A DNA stretch of 64,000 bases from positions 1-64,000 of the forward strand of contig JAHHGZ010000036.1 of the NCBI GenBank assembly GCA_019359595.1. Direction: 5' to 3'. The position numbers and the translations under genes were made by a program. Shown piece by piece: positions 25,609 to 34,979 of the stretch. Positions within the stretch are counted from its first letter, which is position 1. Each line of letters starts with the position of its first letter. Under the pieces are notes generated by a model. It made no database searches. It had not been told where the DNA came from and saw nothing but the letters and a program-made list of their open reading frames with translations. Origin of the DNA: Cyanomargarita calcarea GSE-NOS-MK-12-04C. Lineage in GTDB: Bacteria > Cyanobacteriota > Cyanobacteriia > Cyanobacteriales > Nostocaceae.

Positions 25609-27369
25609 ATGGATTGGATTGGCTTACTAAAAGCTCAACAAGTTGATTTCCTCGTTCGGGTTAAGAAACCGAAGACTTATGACCTCTCTTTGCTAGAAAG
25701 TCAGGCCAAAGGTTGTCACAGTGAAGTTATAACATTTTTCAGCGAGTCATTGACCTCGTGGCGAGATATTTCCCGTCAGGGGGCAGAAATTCTGGCAAAA
25801 AACCCACCCCCAACTCCGTCTGAATATCCAGAACCTGGTGAATGGTCGATGCCTTTTCCCAAATATTTCCAGCAGCAAGCGGAAGATTATCTGTTGCGGG
25901 AGCAGGTTGTCGATCGCATAATCAGCGATCGCTTAGGTAAACTGGTAAAAAGAGTGCCGCAAGACACTGTGAAAAATATTGATTTAGATGATGAGGGAAA
26001 TTTGCGTGGTGAGAGCAAATTTTCTTATCAGCTTGCGGATAATCGGAATGTCAGTATTCAAGTTTATGCTGCCGATCGGGAAAGCTTTAATAGTCTTAAG
26101 AAAGATAAAGTCCGCTGGACAGTTACTCAAGAGGATTTAAAAAATCATCAGGTATTGATTTTTCTATGTTTGTTAGGGCCATGCACTACTAGCAGAGGTT
26201 ATGAAAAGCAAACAGTTTTTAGTGGCTTTTTACCTGCGAATCAAGTTGAATTTAGCGAGCCAAAAATCTATATAACTCCCAGTAGTTTATTGTATGGGGG
26301 GGGATTGAGTTGGTATTTAAAATCGTTAGTAACTAAAACAGATGTGCCGTCTAGTGATGGGATGGTGTTTGAGAGAATTCAGACTTTACCAGCAGAACAT
26401 AGTCTCAAGGATGTTGTTGGGGATTGGGAATGCTGGCAAACCTTAGGTGGGCATACGAGAGGAATTAATTGCCTTGCCTACTTTCCGGGGGGGGAGAGTG
26501 ATAAAATTTCAATTCCGCCGATAGTTGCTAGTGGTAGCCGTGGAGAGACGAAACTGTGGGATTTGAGTTCATGTGACTTAATTGGTACCTTGTCAGAACA
26601 TCCTTGGGTTACCAGCGGATTGGTGGATGAAGTTAATTCCCTGACCTTGAGTCCAGATGGACAGACTTTAGTGAGTGGTGGTGCAGACTCGACGATTAAG
26701 ATTTGGCACGTTGGTGCGAAGGATTTGATAGATATCCTGCACAAGCATAACGGCATGGTGCGATGTGTCGAGTTTACCCCCGATGGACGGATGCTAGCAA
26801 CTGGTGGGGATGATAGAAAGATTCTGTTTTGGGACTTGATGCAGCGTCAGGTGTGCATGACCCTATCTCTAGATGATACAGCAGCCCATTCCATGACATT
26901 TAGTCAAGATGGGCAAATTTTGGTGACAGGTAGTTACCGCAAAATCAAAGTTTGGGGTTTATCACCAGGAGTAGGGTTGTTAACGTGCGAACCGGAGTTA
27001 CTCCATAGCCTTACAGGTCATACTCATATCGTGCGATCGCTTGCTGTAAGTAGTGATAGTAAGCTGCTTGTGAGTGGTTGTGGGGATAAGACAATCAAGA
27101 TTTGGAATTTAGAGACTGGGGAATTAATTCGTACCCTTACAGGACATCGGGATGGAGTGTATGCGATCGCTCTTAGTCCTGATGATAAGATTATTGCCAG
27201 TGGTAGTGCTGATAAAACGATTAAATTGTGGTATGCAAAAACTGGCGAATTATTAGGTACATTTGTCGGTCATGCCAATACGATAACGGCAGTAAAATTT
27301 TCTACCTCTGGGGAAATTTTGGTGAGTGGTAGTCTAGATAAGACGATTAAAATTTGGCAACGGAGTTAA
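25609..27369 (+). CDS. WD40 repeat protein with an N-terminal domain of unknown function
   Basis: The 586-residue protein has an N-terminal region of about 265 residues with no recognised fold, containing VDFLVRVKKPKTYDLSLLES and LLREQVVDRIISDRLG. It is followed by about seven WD40 repeats forming one beta-propeller. The best repeats end in DSTIKIWHVG, DKTIKIWNLE, DKTIKLWYAK and DKTIKIWQRS. WD40 propellers act as protein-interaction platforms. It has no kinase, AAA or protease effector domain, unlike many cyanobacterial WD40 proteins. The ATG at 25609 has AGGA at a good distance; ATG at 25603 is too close. It is probably cytoplasmic. Confidence 0.85.
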   Translation: MDWIGLLKAQQVDFLVRVKKPKTYDLSLLESQAKGCHSEVITFFSESLTSWRDISRQGAEILAKNPPPTPSEYPEPGEWSMPFPKYFQQQAEDYLLREQVVDRIISDRLGKLVKRVPQDTVKNIDLDDEGNLRGESKFSYQLADNRNVSIQVYAADRESFNSLKKDKVRWTVTQEDLKNHQVLIFLCLLGPCTTSRGYEKQTVFSGFLPANQVEFSEPKIYITPSSLLYGGGLSWYLKSLVTKTDVPSSDGMVFERIQTLPAEHSLKDVVGDWECWQTLGGHTRGINCLAYFPGGESDKISIPPIVASGSRGETKLWDLSSCDLIGTLSEHPWVTSGLVDEVNSLTLSPDGQTLVSGGADSTIKIWHVGAKDLIDILHKHNGMVRCVEFTPDGRMLATGGDDRKILFWDLMQRQVCMTLSLDDTAAHSMTFSQDGQILVTGSYRKIKVWGLSPGVGLLTCEPELLHSLTGHTHIVRSLAVSSDSKLLVSGCGDKTIKIWNLETGELIRTLTGHRDGVYAIALSPDDKIIASGSADKTIKLWYAKTGELLGTFVGHANTITAVKFSTSGEILVSGSLDKTIKIWQRS

Positions 27370-27389
27370 AAAAAGTTAAATATTACAAA

Positions 27390-27428
27390 TGAAGGAAGAA
27401 GGAAGAAGGAAGAAGGAAGAAGGAAGAA
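27390..27428. repeat. GGAAGAA heptanucleotide tandem repeat
   Basis: About five tandem units of GAAGGAA lie just downstream of the WD40 gene. A short version recurs at about 4463-4480 and again after the MacA-like gene near 29483. Confidence 0.8.
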
Positions 27429-27556
27429 CTAATAAAAGTTCTGAGTTTAGAGCTTTAGTCAAAAAAAGATGTTTTTTGACTTGAGTGCAACGTTAGCGGC
27501 ACGTTAACGGAGTTTTCCCGTAGGGTAGTGCTAAAAAACAGCGTCCTTGTTTCAAT

Positions 27557-27585
27557 CCCACCCCTTTTAAGGGTGGGTACTTTTT
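27557..27585 (+). terminator. GC-rich hairpin followed by T-run
   Basis: CCCACCC at 27557-27563 pairs with GGGTGGG at 27571-27577 around a seven-base loop, and TTTTT follows three bases later. The structure is that of an intrinsic terminator, though it sits about 190 bases after the WD40 stop codon. Confidence 0.5.
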
Positions 27586-27756
27586 ACGAATTCCTTCTTT
27601 CTTCGTGAATGACTGTGGTCTAATAAAAAATCGTGACTAAAGTCATGGATAAATTTAGGACATTTGATACTTCTGTTTGATTATCATAATCTTATAGACT
27701 ATAAATTGACACTCAGCAAGCTTGCATTTTAATTCATTAAGTCAACCTGAAAAAAT

Positions 27757-27840
27757 ATCGCGGTTTGTAGTTGAGCTAATACAGCAGACCTAACCCCCAA
27801 ACCCTTCCCTGCTAAGGGCAGTTACAGGAGAGGTAGCAGA
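27757..27840. repeat. Partial copy of the repeat at 20299-20437
   Basis: TATCGCGGTTTGTAGTTGAG, then AATACAGCAGACCTAACCCCC and CCCTTCCCTG, matches the left half of the element at 20299-20437. The distal terminal repeat is not seen. It lies in the 570-base gene-free region before the MacA-like gene. Confidence 0.65.
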
Positions 27841-27936
27841 AAAGAAGCTCAAGAAGACGTTTATGGAGAGAGGTAATTTAATTGTCTGCAGCATTCCCTA
27901 AATCAGTTCAATCGCCTTTCTACATAGGAAAAGTAA

Positions 27937-29481
27937 ATGAAACTTGATACATCACACCCTAGTGATACTCCGCAGTTTATCCCAAATCTGAAGAAATTCA
28001 AGATTTTCCGACTTTCTTGGCTGCTTATCCTTTTGCTTGTGGGTGGAGGACTTAGTTACGTTGCTTATAACCAATTGGTAATTATCCCTAGTAAGGAAGC
28101 CAAACGCCGAGTTCTCACTGTTCCTGTAGAAAGACAAACTTTAGCAATAACGATTTCAGCAAATGGAACTGTCAAGGCAGAACGACTGATTAATGTTAGC
28201 CCAAAAAACGCAGGCATATTGAAAAGATTGTTGGTAAAAGAAGGTGATTCTGTGAAAAATGGGGAGGTAATAGCCTACATGGATGACTCCAATTTTCAGG
28301 GACAACTCACTCAAGCAAAGGGTCAACTTGCCAGTGCCGAAGCGAATTTGCAAAAATTAATTGCCGGAAATCGTCCGCAAGAAATCGCCCAATCTCAAGC
28401 ACAATTAGAGGAAGCACAGGTAAATCTCCAAAAATTAATTGCCGGAAATCGTTCGCAAGATATTGCCCAAAGCCTTGCCCGTTTAGAAGGTCAAAAAGCA
28501 ACTCTCAATCAAAAAGAAGATGACTTGCGTCGCAATCAACAATTATATCAAGCAGGCGCAATTTCTCGGCAAATTGTCAACCAAAAACGCTCAGAACGTG
28601 ATGCAGCGATCGCCCTAGTTAGAGAAGCAGAACAAGCCGCAGCACTGCAAAAAGTCGGTTCCAGGCAAGAAGACATCCAACAAGCCCGAACGAAAGTCAA
28701 GCAGCAACAACAAACTTTATCACTCCTCAAAGCTGGAACCCGTAAAGAAGAAATTGCTCAAGCCCAAGCCCAGGTAATATCTGCACGAGGTTCCCTGCAA
28801 ACCGTCCAAGCCCAAATTAATGACACAGTAATTCGGGCACCTTTTGATGGATTGGTTACGAAAAAATACGCAGACCCCGGTTCTTTTGTCACTCCCACAA
28901 CGGCAGCTAGTGCAGTCTCCTCCGCCGTCTCGTCTTCAATTTTAGCCCTCGCGTCCAAAAATCAAGTTGTAGCAAATTTAGCTGAATCCAATATTGCAAA
29001 AATCGCGATCGGTCAACCAGTTACGATAAAAGCAGATGCCTATCCCGGCACAGTTTTTCGAGGTAGAGTCAGTGAAATTGCCGCACAAGCAACCGTAGAG
29101 CAAAATGTGACTAGTTTTGAAGTCAAAGTAGCAATTCTCTCCGACTCAAAAAATCTACTGCGTTCTGGGATGAATGTAGGAGCCGAATTTCAAGTTGGTC
29201 AATTAGAGAATGCCCAAGTAGTACCAACAGTTGCAGTTGTGCGGCAAGAAAATGAGACGGGTGTATTTGTGGCCGGGAAGGATAATAAGCCTGTATTTAC
29301 ACCCATCGAGACTGGTGCAACCGTAAATAATAAGACAGAGGTTAAATCTGGCTTGAAGGGTAGCGAGAGAGTATTAATTAGTTTCCCACCCGGTTCTCGT
29401 CCTCGTTCCAAACCGCGAGGGGGGGTATTTCCTGGTGTCGGAGGAGGTGGTGGTGGTCCTTCAAGAGGTGGTTCACCTTGA
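27937..29481 (+). CDS. MacA/HlyD-like periplasmic adaptor subunit
   Basis: The 514-residue protein is a membrane-fusion (adaptor) protein of an exporter. It has an N-terminal membrane anchor (LSWLLILLLVGGGLSYVAYN) and a biotinyl-lipoyl-like part GILKRLLVKEGDSVKNGEVI. A long coiled-coil hairpin follows, including a duplicated LQKLIAGNR...QEIAQSQA block, then VIRAPFDGLVTKKYADPGSF and a beta-barrel region. The C-terminus is a Gly- and Pro-rich tail (VGGGGGGPSRGGSP). It bridges an inner-membrane transporter to an outer-membrane channel. The ABC permease begins 46 bases downstream and is its partner. AGGA lies eight bases before the ATG. Confidence 0.9.
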   Translation: MKLDTSHPSDTPQFIPNLKKFKIFRLSWLLILLLVGGGLSYVAYNQLVIIPSKEAKRRVLTVPVERQTLAITISANGTVKAERLINVSPKNAGILKRLLVKEGDSVKNGEVIAYMDDSNFQGQLTQAKGQLASAEANLQKLIAGNRPQEIAQSQAQLEEAQVNLQKLIAGNRSQDIAQSLARLEGQKATLNQKEDDLRRNQQLYQAGAISRQIVNQKRSERDAAIALVREAEQAAALQKVGSRQEDIQQARTKVKQQQQTLSLLKAGTRKEEIAQAQAQVISARGSLQTVQAQINDTVIRAPFDGLVTKKYADPGSFVTPTTAASAVSSAVSSSILALASKNQVVANLAESNIAKIAIGQPVTIKADAYPGTVFRGRVSEIAAQATVEQNVTSFEVKVAILSDSKNLLRSGMNVGAEFQVGQLENAQVVPTVAVVRQENETGVFVAGKDNKPVFTPIETGATVNNKTEVKSGLKGSERVLISFPPGSRPRSKPRGGVFPGVGGGGGGPSRGGSP

Positions 29482-29527
29482 ATGAAGGAAGAAGGAAGTT
29501 CGTATAAAAACATACTATTAACTAATT

Positions 29528-30793
29528 ATGCGTTTTTCCAAGCGTAAACGTCGTCGGACACTTTCAATATTAGAAATATTATCAATGGCCGCAGATGCGC
29601 TGTGGAGGAATAAATTACGCACAGGTTTAACGATGCTAGGTGTAATTATCGGGATTTCCTCAGTCATCGCTATTACTTCAGTCGGACAAGGTGTACAAAA
29701 AAGCGTTGAACAACAAATACAAGCCCTAGGTACCAATGTTTTACAAATCTTTTCTGGTGCTGCCAGGAGTGGAAATATTAGTCAGGGACTTGGTTCCACT
29801 AGTACCTTAACTTGGGAGGATGCGAAAGCGATCGCCGAATTTGCACCATCCGCACAAGTTGTTTCTGCTTATCTCCAACGTAACGTCCAAGTTGTTTATG
29901 AAGGGCAAAATACTTCCACCAGAGTTTTTGGTACAGATGCGAGTTATCCAGAAGCTAGAGAAACTCGTCCCCAAGAAGGAAGATATTTTAACCAAGATGA
30001 ATTAAACACTTCCAAACAAGTGGCAATTGTTGGTACAACGGTTCGTGATAAACTTTTTGGTGAGGGTGGTAATGGCATTGGAGAAAAAATTAGAATTCAA
30101 GGTGAAGCTTATGAAGTGATTGGGGTGATGGAGCCGAAAGGTTCTCAGGGACAAGTAGATAGAGATGATTCTGTATATATTCCCTTAACGATTATGTCGG
30201 CACGAATTGTTGGGAATAATGCTTTAACCGGGATTTCTGTAAATTCAATTTTAGTTAAATCTAGCAGCCAAGAAGAATTAGAAGCGGCACAATTTCAAGT
30301 TACAAATCTTTTACGGCTGCGCCATAATATTTATCCACAACAAGAGGATGATTTTAGAGTCACCAACCAAGCCGATATTGTTAGTACCTTTACTAATGTA
30401 GTCGGTTTGTTTACAATCATGGTGGTAGCTATTGCAGGTATTTCGTTATTAGTTGGTGGAATTGGGATTGCTAATATTATGTTAGTTTCTGTTGTGGAAA
30501 GAACTCAGGAAATCGGCATCAGAAAAGCATTAGGAGCTACCAATTCCGCGATACTGAAACAATTTCTAGCAGAATCGATTGTGATTTCCATTGTGGGGGG
30601 AATTATTGGTGTAGGAAGCGGCATTTTAATTGCTTTTGCAGCTTCTCTAAGTTTCAAATTTCCTTTTATTGTCTCTCCTTTATCAATTATCGCTGGTTTT
30701 GGACTCTCCTTTATTGTTGGCTTACTCGCTGGAGTAATTCCCGCTAGAAATGCCGCAAAATTAGACCCAATTACTGCTTTAAGAAGTAGTTAA
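29528..30793 (+). CDS. MacB-like ABC transporter permease (FtsX family)
   Basis: The 421-residue protein has the MacB/FtsX layout. An N-terminal transmembrane helix (GLTMLGVIIGISSVIAITSV) is followed by a large periplasmic core (about residues 50-280) and three C-terminal helices: GLFTIMVVAIAGISLLVGG, IVISIVGGIIGVGSGILI and AGFGLSFIVGLLAGVIPA. The coupling motif ERTQEIGIRKALGA is conserved. It differs from E. coli MacB in lacking the fused ATPase, which must be encoded elsewhere because no ATPase gene is adjacent. With the adaptor it would export peptides, lipids or other amphiphiles; the heterocyst DevBCA exporter has a similar architecture. Confidence 0.9.
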   Translation: MRFSKRKRRRTLSILEILSMAADALWRNKLRTGLTMLGVIIGISSVIAITSVGQGVQKSVEQQIQALGTNVLQIFSGAARSGNISQGLGSTSTLTWEDAKAIAEFAPSAQVVSAYLQRNVQVVYEGQNTSTRVFGTDASYPEARETRPQEGRYFNQDELNTSKQVAIVGTTVRDKLFGEGGNGIGEKIRIQGEAYEVIGVMEPKGSQGQVDRDDSVYIPLTIMSARIVGNNALTGISVNSILVKSSSQEELEAAQFQVTNLLRLRHNIYPQQEDDFRVTNQADIVSTFTNVVGLFTIMVVAIAGISLLVGGIGIANIMLVSVVERTQEIGIRKALGATNSAILKQFLAESIVISIVGGIIGVGSGILIAFAASLSFKFPFIVSPLSIIAGFGLSFIVGLLAGVIPARNAAKLDPITALRSS

Positions 30794-30806
30794 AAAGGGC
30801 TTGATG

Positions 30807-32279
30807 TCAAACCTCAGCAATTCTAAATACGAGAGCAAATAATCCACAAATAATCATCAAACCTAATATATACAGAGCCTGGGTGGTACGTTGAGCCATA
30901 ACCAAGATTTTTTGGTATGAAAGTAGATGATTCTGAATCAGAAAGAAGGCTGGGGGACTAAAGAAGAAAGGCATTAACCGACTGAGGATAATTCTTGCAA
31001 AAAAGTTAATACTCCACAGCTTCCCACGAAGAGGAGCCTGATTGTACTGCCAGGGATAACCAATTTGGGCAAGACGGACTAAAGCTTTAACATCAGGTAA
31101 GCGCAAGGATTCGTACAAAGGTAAAGCAAGTGAAAGGTTGTCATTACTTTTTTCAAGTGCTTCATTCAAAACATAGACATCCTCTAATGCAGAGTTGACT
31201 CCTTGTCCAATGTCTGGAGGAAAGCAATGAATGGCATCTCCTAACAGTACTACTCCAGTAGTAAAATCATTTCTCGAAGCAAAGTGCAAACCAGAACAAT
31301 ATTGGGGAGTAGGGAAATAACCACCTTCACTTTTGGCAAAACGTTCCGTTTCTGATGATGATACAATTTGCTCTATGGGTAATTGCGGAAAGCCTTTCTC
31401 TAAAAAGTCGTATATTTCCTCACTATTCTTCAAATTCCATATGTAATGATTTGGTCGAGTAATGATATTTGCAGTCCGGAGAGAATCTTGGTTTTTCAGT
31501 GGTAATAAACCAAGGGATACAGCACGATTGCGGTCTTTGAAAGCACTACGAATCGAGTATGCCATATTGGATACAGCATGTTCCTTGCCATCATTATCCA
31601 GAGGAAACTTAGGTGGCAAGGTTAATACTTTATACCTCAGTCCCGAACTAGGGGAAGGTAAATGTTTCATCTCAAATTTATCCGATCCAGATTTGTCCCA
31701 CTCTTTGAGGATGTTTCGGACAATAGAGTTAATGCCATCACAGCCAACCAGAAGAGAAGGCTCAAATTTAATAGAGTCTCCCTCGACTTGAGCAACAATT
31801 TCCAGATTCTCTTCCTCTGGCTGATTTTTTTTCCGATCTATCCGGACACACTCCGCATTAAAAAGTACAGTAATCCGGTCTTGCCAATTCTTCTGAATTT
31901 CCTGATAGAGTAAAAGAACAAATTCCTTGCGTGGTAACCAGTAGGCAGTTTTCCGATTTGGATTTACCATTGGCACTTTAAATGTTTTTCGGCTACCATT
32001 TGGCTTAATCCGTGTTAGATAAAATTCCGTATTGGGAACGCTAGTTTCCGATAACTGGGGAGTCAAACCAAGAAAGTCAGTTAATTTTTGACCACGACCA
32101 TCAATTAAGTAATTAAATGATTTGTCCGGCTCATAATAATCGGCACTAGGACGTTTCTCCAAAACTGTAATATTTCTCCAGCCACGTTTAGCTAGCATCA
32201 ATGCAGTGGCAAGACCTGCTGGGCCTCCCCCAACAATTAATGCATTTTGGCATTCGTCTTGATTTTCCTTTGCAATCAT
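30807..32279 (-). CDS. FAD-dependent monooxygenase, kynurenine 3-monooxygenase-like
   Basis: The 490-residue protein is a group A flavoprotein monooxygenase. It has the FAD motif ALIVGGGPAGLATALMLAKRG, a DG motif (LLVGCDGINSIVR) and the second FAD motif VVLLGDAIHCFPPDIGQGVN. The C-terminus carries one or two hydrophobic helices (ILSRLMPFFFSPPAFFLI and ALYILGLMIICGLFALVF), as in membrane-associated kynurenine 3-monooxygenase. It should hydroxylate an aromatic or related substrate using NAD(P)H and O2; the substrate is not fixed. No kynurenine pathway genes are nearby. The gene is convergent with the MacB-like gene. Confidence 0.85.
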   Translation of the reverse strand: MIAKENQDECQNALIVGGGPAGLATALMLAKRGWRNITVLEKRPSADYYEPDKSFNYLIDGRGQKLTDFLGLTPQLSETSVPNTEFYLTRIKPNGSRKTFKVPMVNPNRKTAYWLPRKEFVLLLYQEIQKNWQDRITVLFNAECVRIDRKKNQPEEENLEIVAQVEGDSIKFEPSLLVGCDGINSIVRNILKEWDKSGSDKFEMKHLPSPSSGLRYKVLTLPPKFPLDNDGKEHAVSNMAYSIRSAFKDRNRAVSLGLLPLKNQDSLRTANIITRPNHYIWNLKNSEEIYDFLEKGFPQLPIEQIVSSSETERFAKSEGGYFPTPQYCSGLHFASRNDFTTGVVLLGDAIHCFPPDIGQGVNSALEDVYVLNEALEKSNDNLSLALPLYESLRLPDVKALVRLAQIGYPWQYNQAPLRGKLWSINFFARIILSRLMPFFFSPPAFFLIQNHLLSYQKILVMAQRTTQALYILGLMIICGLFALVFRIAEV

Positions 32280-32456
32280 AAAAAAGCGATTATGTGATAT
32301 GTAGCTTTAATGTATCGCAGTGCATAGAAAAGCGAACTCGCAATTAATAATCTTGAAGCTCTATTGCGTTTATCTTAAACGTCATGGTTGGTGTGAGAGA
32401 CTAATAGGGATTAGGGATTAAGAATAATTTTTAATTTATAGCCCCACGATTTACTC

Positions 32457-32648
32457 ATGAATGACCAACTCGGCTTTATTGTAAAAGTATTTCTCCTCTC
32501 GGCGGGTATATCTTTGTTAATTAAGTACATTGCTCCCAGTTTCCCCATTCCAGCGACAGCAACGAACGCTTTGATTATAGTTTTGTTACCGACTGTGATT
32601 CTGGCGATCGCTTTTTTTTGGCGATTTCAGGGGCAAAAAGAAAATTGA
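32457..32648 (+). CDS. Small two-span membrane protein
   Basis: The 63-residue protein has two hydrophobic segments (IVKVFLLSAGISLLIKYIA and ALIIVLLPTVILAIAFFW) and a short basic tail. This length and pattern recur as a conserved hypothetical in cyanobacteria. It precedes the AI-2E family gene by 90 bases on the same strand, so they may be cotranscribed. No function is known. Confidence 0.7.
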   Translation: MNDQLGFIVKVFLLSAGISLLIKYIAPSFPIPATATNALIIVLLPTVILAIAFFWRFQGQKEN

Positions 32649-32738
32649 CTGAAACTATCGATGCGAAAGTCGCTAGAATCAGCTAACCTAGCTGAGTTGA
32701 AATAAAATCGCATCTTGCTATACTCTGGGAGTCAGCCT

Positions 32739-33833
32739 GTGAAGCTCGGTCAATGGATTGGCTTAATTGCCCTACTTTTATCTTTATACATACTCTGGCA
32801 AATTAAGGAAGTACTTTTACTAATATTTGCCGCAGTAGTATTAGCCACGACCTTAAATCGTCTGGCTCGAAGGTTCCAACGCATGGGAATGAAGCGTGGA
32901 TTTGCCGTCTTGATGTCGGTGGGCATTTTTCTGGCCATCGTAGTTGGTTTCTTTTGGTTGATTGTGCCCCCTTTTATCGGGCAGTTCAACGAACTGACGT
33001 TGCGAGTTCCCAAGGGTGTGGAACGCTTTAATAGTTGGCTGGATATATTAGAATCCCGTGTCCCCAATTTCACAAATTACTTCCCTGATATCACCAAACT
33101 CGCAGAACAAGCACAACCGATACTAAACCGGGTTCTAGGAAGCTCTTTCGCTTTTGTATCTGGCTCTTTGGAAGTAATCCTGAAAATTTTGCTGGTGCTA
33201 GTTTTGACAGGAATGTTTTTATCCGACCCCTTAGCTTATCGAAAAGTATTTGTCCGCTTGTTTCCCTCATTTTATCGGCGACGAATCGAGGGCATTTTGG
33301 ATCAATGCGAGGAGTCTTTAGAGGGATGGGTAACAGGGGCACTCATTGCTATGGGTGTGATCGGAATGATGAGTTTGATTGGGCTGTCGATTTTGCGTAT
33401 TCCCTCTGCATTGGCTTTAGCGGTGTTGGCAGGATTTATGAATTTGATTCCGAATCTCGGCCCCACCCTGAGTGTAGTTCCAGCAATGGCGATCGCGCTT
33501 TTGGACGATCCCTGGAAATGTCTGGCTGTTCTGGGTTTATACTTTGTTATTCAGCAGTGTGAGGGCAATTTCATCACTCCGATGGTTATGGCTCATCAAG
33601 TCTCGCTATTACCAGCAGTGACGTTGATTGCGCAGTTGTTTTTCGTGACCTTCTTTGGCTTTTTGGGTTTATTTTTAGCGCTACCTTTGACTGTTGTCGC
33701 TAAAATTTGGGTTCAAGAAATTTTAATTAAAGATGTTTTGGATCAATGGGGTGATAAGTCAGAGAAAGAGACTGAAATTGTTCTCCTCACAGATGAATCT
33801 TCTCTAGAATCAAAAAACACCGGTTCGCAATGA
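32739..33833 (+). CDS. AI-2E family transporter
   Basis: The 364-residue membrane protein belongs to the AI-2E (PerM/YdiK/TqsA) transporter family, with about seven to eight predicted helices. Conserved parts are LLLIFAAVVLATTLNRLARR near the N-terminus, the pore region LAGFMNLIPNLGPTLSVVPA and FFGFLGLFLALPLTVVAKIW. Members export small molecules or act as Na+(Li+)/H+ antiporters; substrate is not predictable. The GTG at 32739 (MKLGQWIGLIALLL) is nine bases after GGGAG and is preferred to a TTG at 32715. Confidence 0.9.
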   Translation: MKLGQWIGLIALLLSLYILWQIKEVLLLIFAAVVLATTLNRLARRFQRMGMKRGFAVLMSVGIFLAIVVGFFWLIVPPFIGQFNELTLRVPKGVERFNSWLDILESRVPNFTNYFPDITKLAEQAQPILNRVLGSSFAFVSGSLEVILKILLVLVLTGMFLSDPLAYRKVFVRLFPSFYRRRIEGILDQCEESLEGWVTGALIAMGVIGMMSLIGLSILRIPSALALAVLAGFMNLIPNLGPTLSVVPAMAIALLDDPWKCLAVLGLYFVIQQCEGNFITPMVMAHQVSLLPAVTLIAQLFFVTFFGFLGLFLALPLTVVAKIWVQEILIKDVLDQWGDKSEKETEIVLLTDESSLESKNTGSQ

Positions 33834-34114
33834 TATTCAGTAGATTGTTAATGGTTAGTCCTATATTTGTTAGTTGATATTAAACAACGAACAAAATACG
33901 AAATTTTTTTCATAAAACTTTCACGGATGAGTTATGCCGCTTGGCGATACTAGCAGTGATATGATGTCCGTATAATCTATAGTCCTTCTTCATTCAACCC
34001 CAGCCCGCTTCCTCCGTGCAATTGTCCCCTCCCGTTCATTTGCGCCAAAAGGATGGGGGGGGGGAAGCGGGGATTCTAAGTAATTAGACAGACATCAATA
34101 TAACGACAAACTTT
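33834..34114. other. Intergenic region with a G-homopolymer
   Basis: No gene is supported. A run of about ten G residues lies near 34056-34066 in otherwise AT-rich DNA. The spacer should carry the promoter of the b561-type cytochrome gene. Confidence 0.4.
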
Positions 34115-34708
34115 ATGAGCGGAATCGAACCAATTAATAAAGATAAAAACTTCACGAAACCTAGACTCAATTCAGCTTTCAAAGCACTGATGTCTGTACA
34201 CTGGTGGATGGCAGCTTGCTATTTAATGCTGTTTGTCACTGGTCCTTTGATGGCGCAGTTATCTAGAGAAGTATCTTTTCGCAGTTCTCTGTATGATTTC
34301 CATAAATCTATAGGTGTGCTGACGATGGCGTTACTTACTTGGAGAATATTAGTTCTGTTGCGTGTTTGGTGGCGGAAATACACAAAACGCATACCCAAGT
34401 TAACCTCAGAGTGGTGGAAAACATTTGGCCTACATACAAGTTTATACATTTTTATGTGGGGAGTTCCGGTAAGTGGATTTTTCTTCTCCAACTCTTATCA
34501 AAGCAATAATATTAAATTTTTCGGGTTGATTTTACCAGATTTATTTCCCCAAAATTCTGCAAGAGTTGATTTGGGAAGAAGTGTACATTTCTGGCTTTCT
34601 TATACATTTTTGGTGTTTATTTTATTGCATAGTCTGACTTATTGGAAAGTTATTCGCGCTAATTGGCGACGGTTGACAAATTTTGTGAATAAGAAGTTTG
34701 TCAAGTAG
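34115..34708 (+). CDS. Cytochrome b561 family membrane protein
   Basis: The 197-residue protein has four predicted helices typical of the bacterial cytochrome b561 / Ni-hydrogenase b-type family. Candidate haem-ligand histidines are His29 in SVHWWMA, His63 in DFHKSIG, His158 in RSVHFW and His172 in LLHSLTYWK. It probably shuttles electrons between a reduced substrate and quinone or oxygen at the membrane, for example as a superoxide:quinone oxidoreductase (CybB type). It is monocistronic; the APC permease follows after 270 bases. Confidence 0.88.
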   Translation: MSGIEPINKDKNFTKPRLNSAFKALMSVHWWMAACYLMLFVTGPLMAQLSREVSFRSSLYDFHKSIGVLTMALLTWRILVLLRVWWRKYTKRIPKLTSEWWKTFGLHTSLYIFMWGVPVSGFFFSNSYQSNNIKFFGLILPDLFPQNSARVDLGRSVHFWLSYTFLVFILLHSLTYWKVIRANWRRLTNFVNKKFVK

Positions 34709-34979
34709 AAAAAGTAGAATAAAAAATTCATTAAAAAAGGAAAATTATCTACCTGTGGTTCAATTGTCTGAAAATCACTCTGACTTATATTATATAACTG
34801 GTCGAAACTTTCTAAAATAGAAAGCGAACTGACAAAAACGCGAGTCCGCTAACACTTAAGTTCAATAAATAACAAAACCATCACATTCATAGTCAATAGA
34901 AATACAGAGGATTTATGTCTGTCAACATCAGCCCAATCTGAATTTGGGTCTAGCAAATAGATTAGATGCAATTCATATT

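Noticed and set aside
27548..27590. Sequence GTTTCAATCCCACCCC followed by a hairpin, reminiscent of a CRISPR repeat end
   Set aside because: It occurs once with no spaced copies and no cas gene; it is better explained as a terminator-like hairpin.
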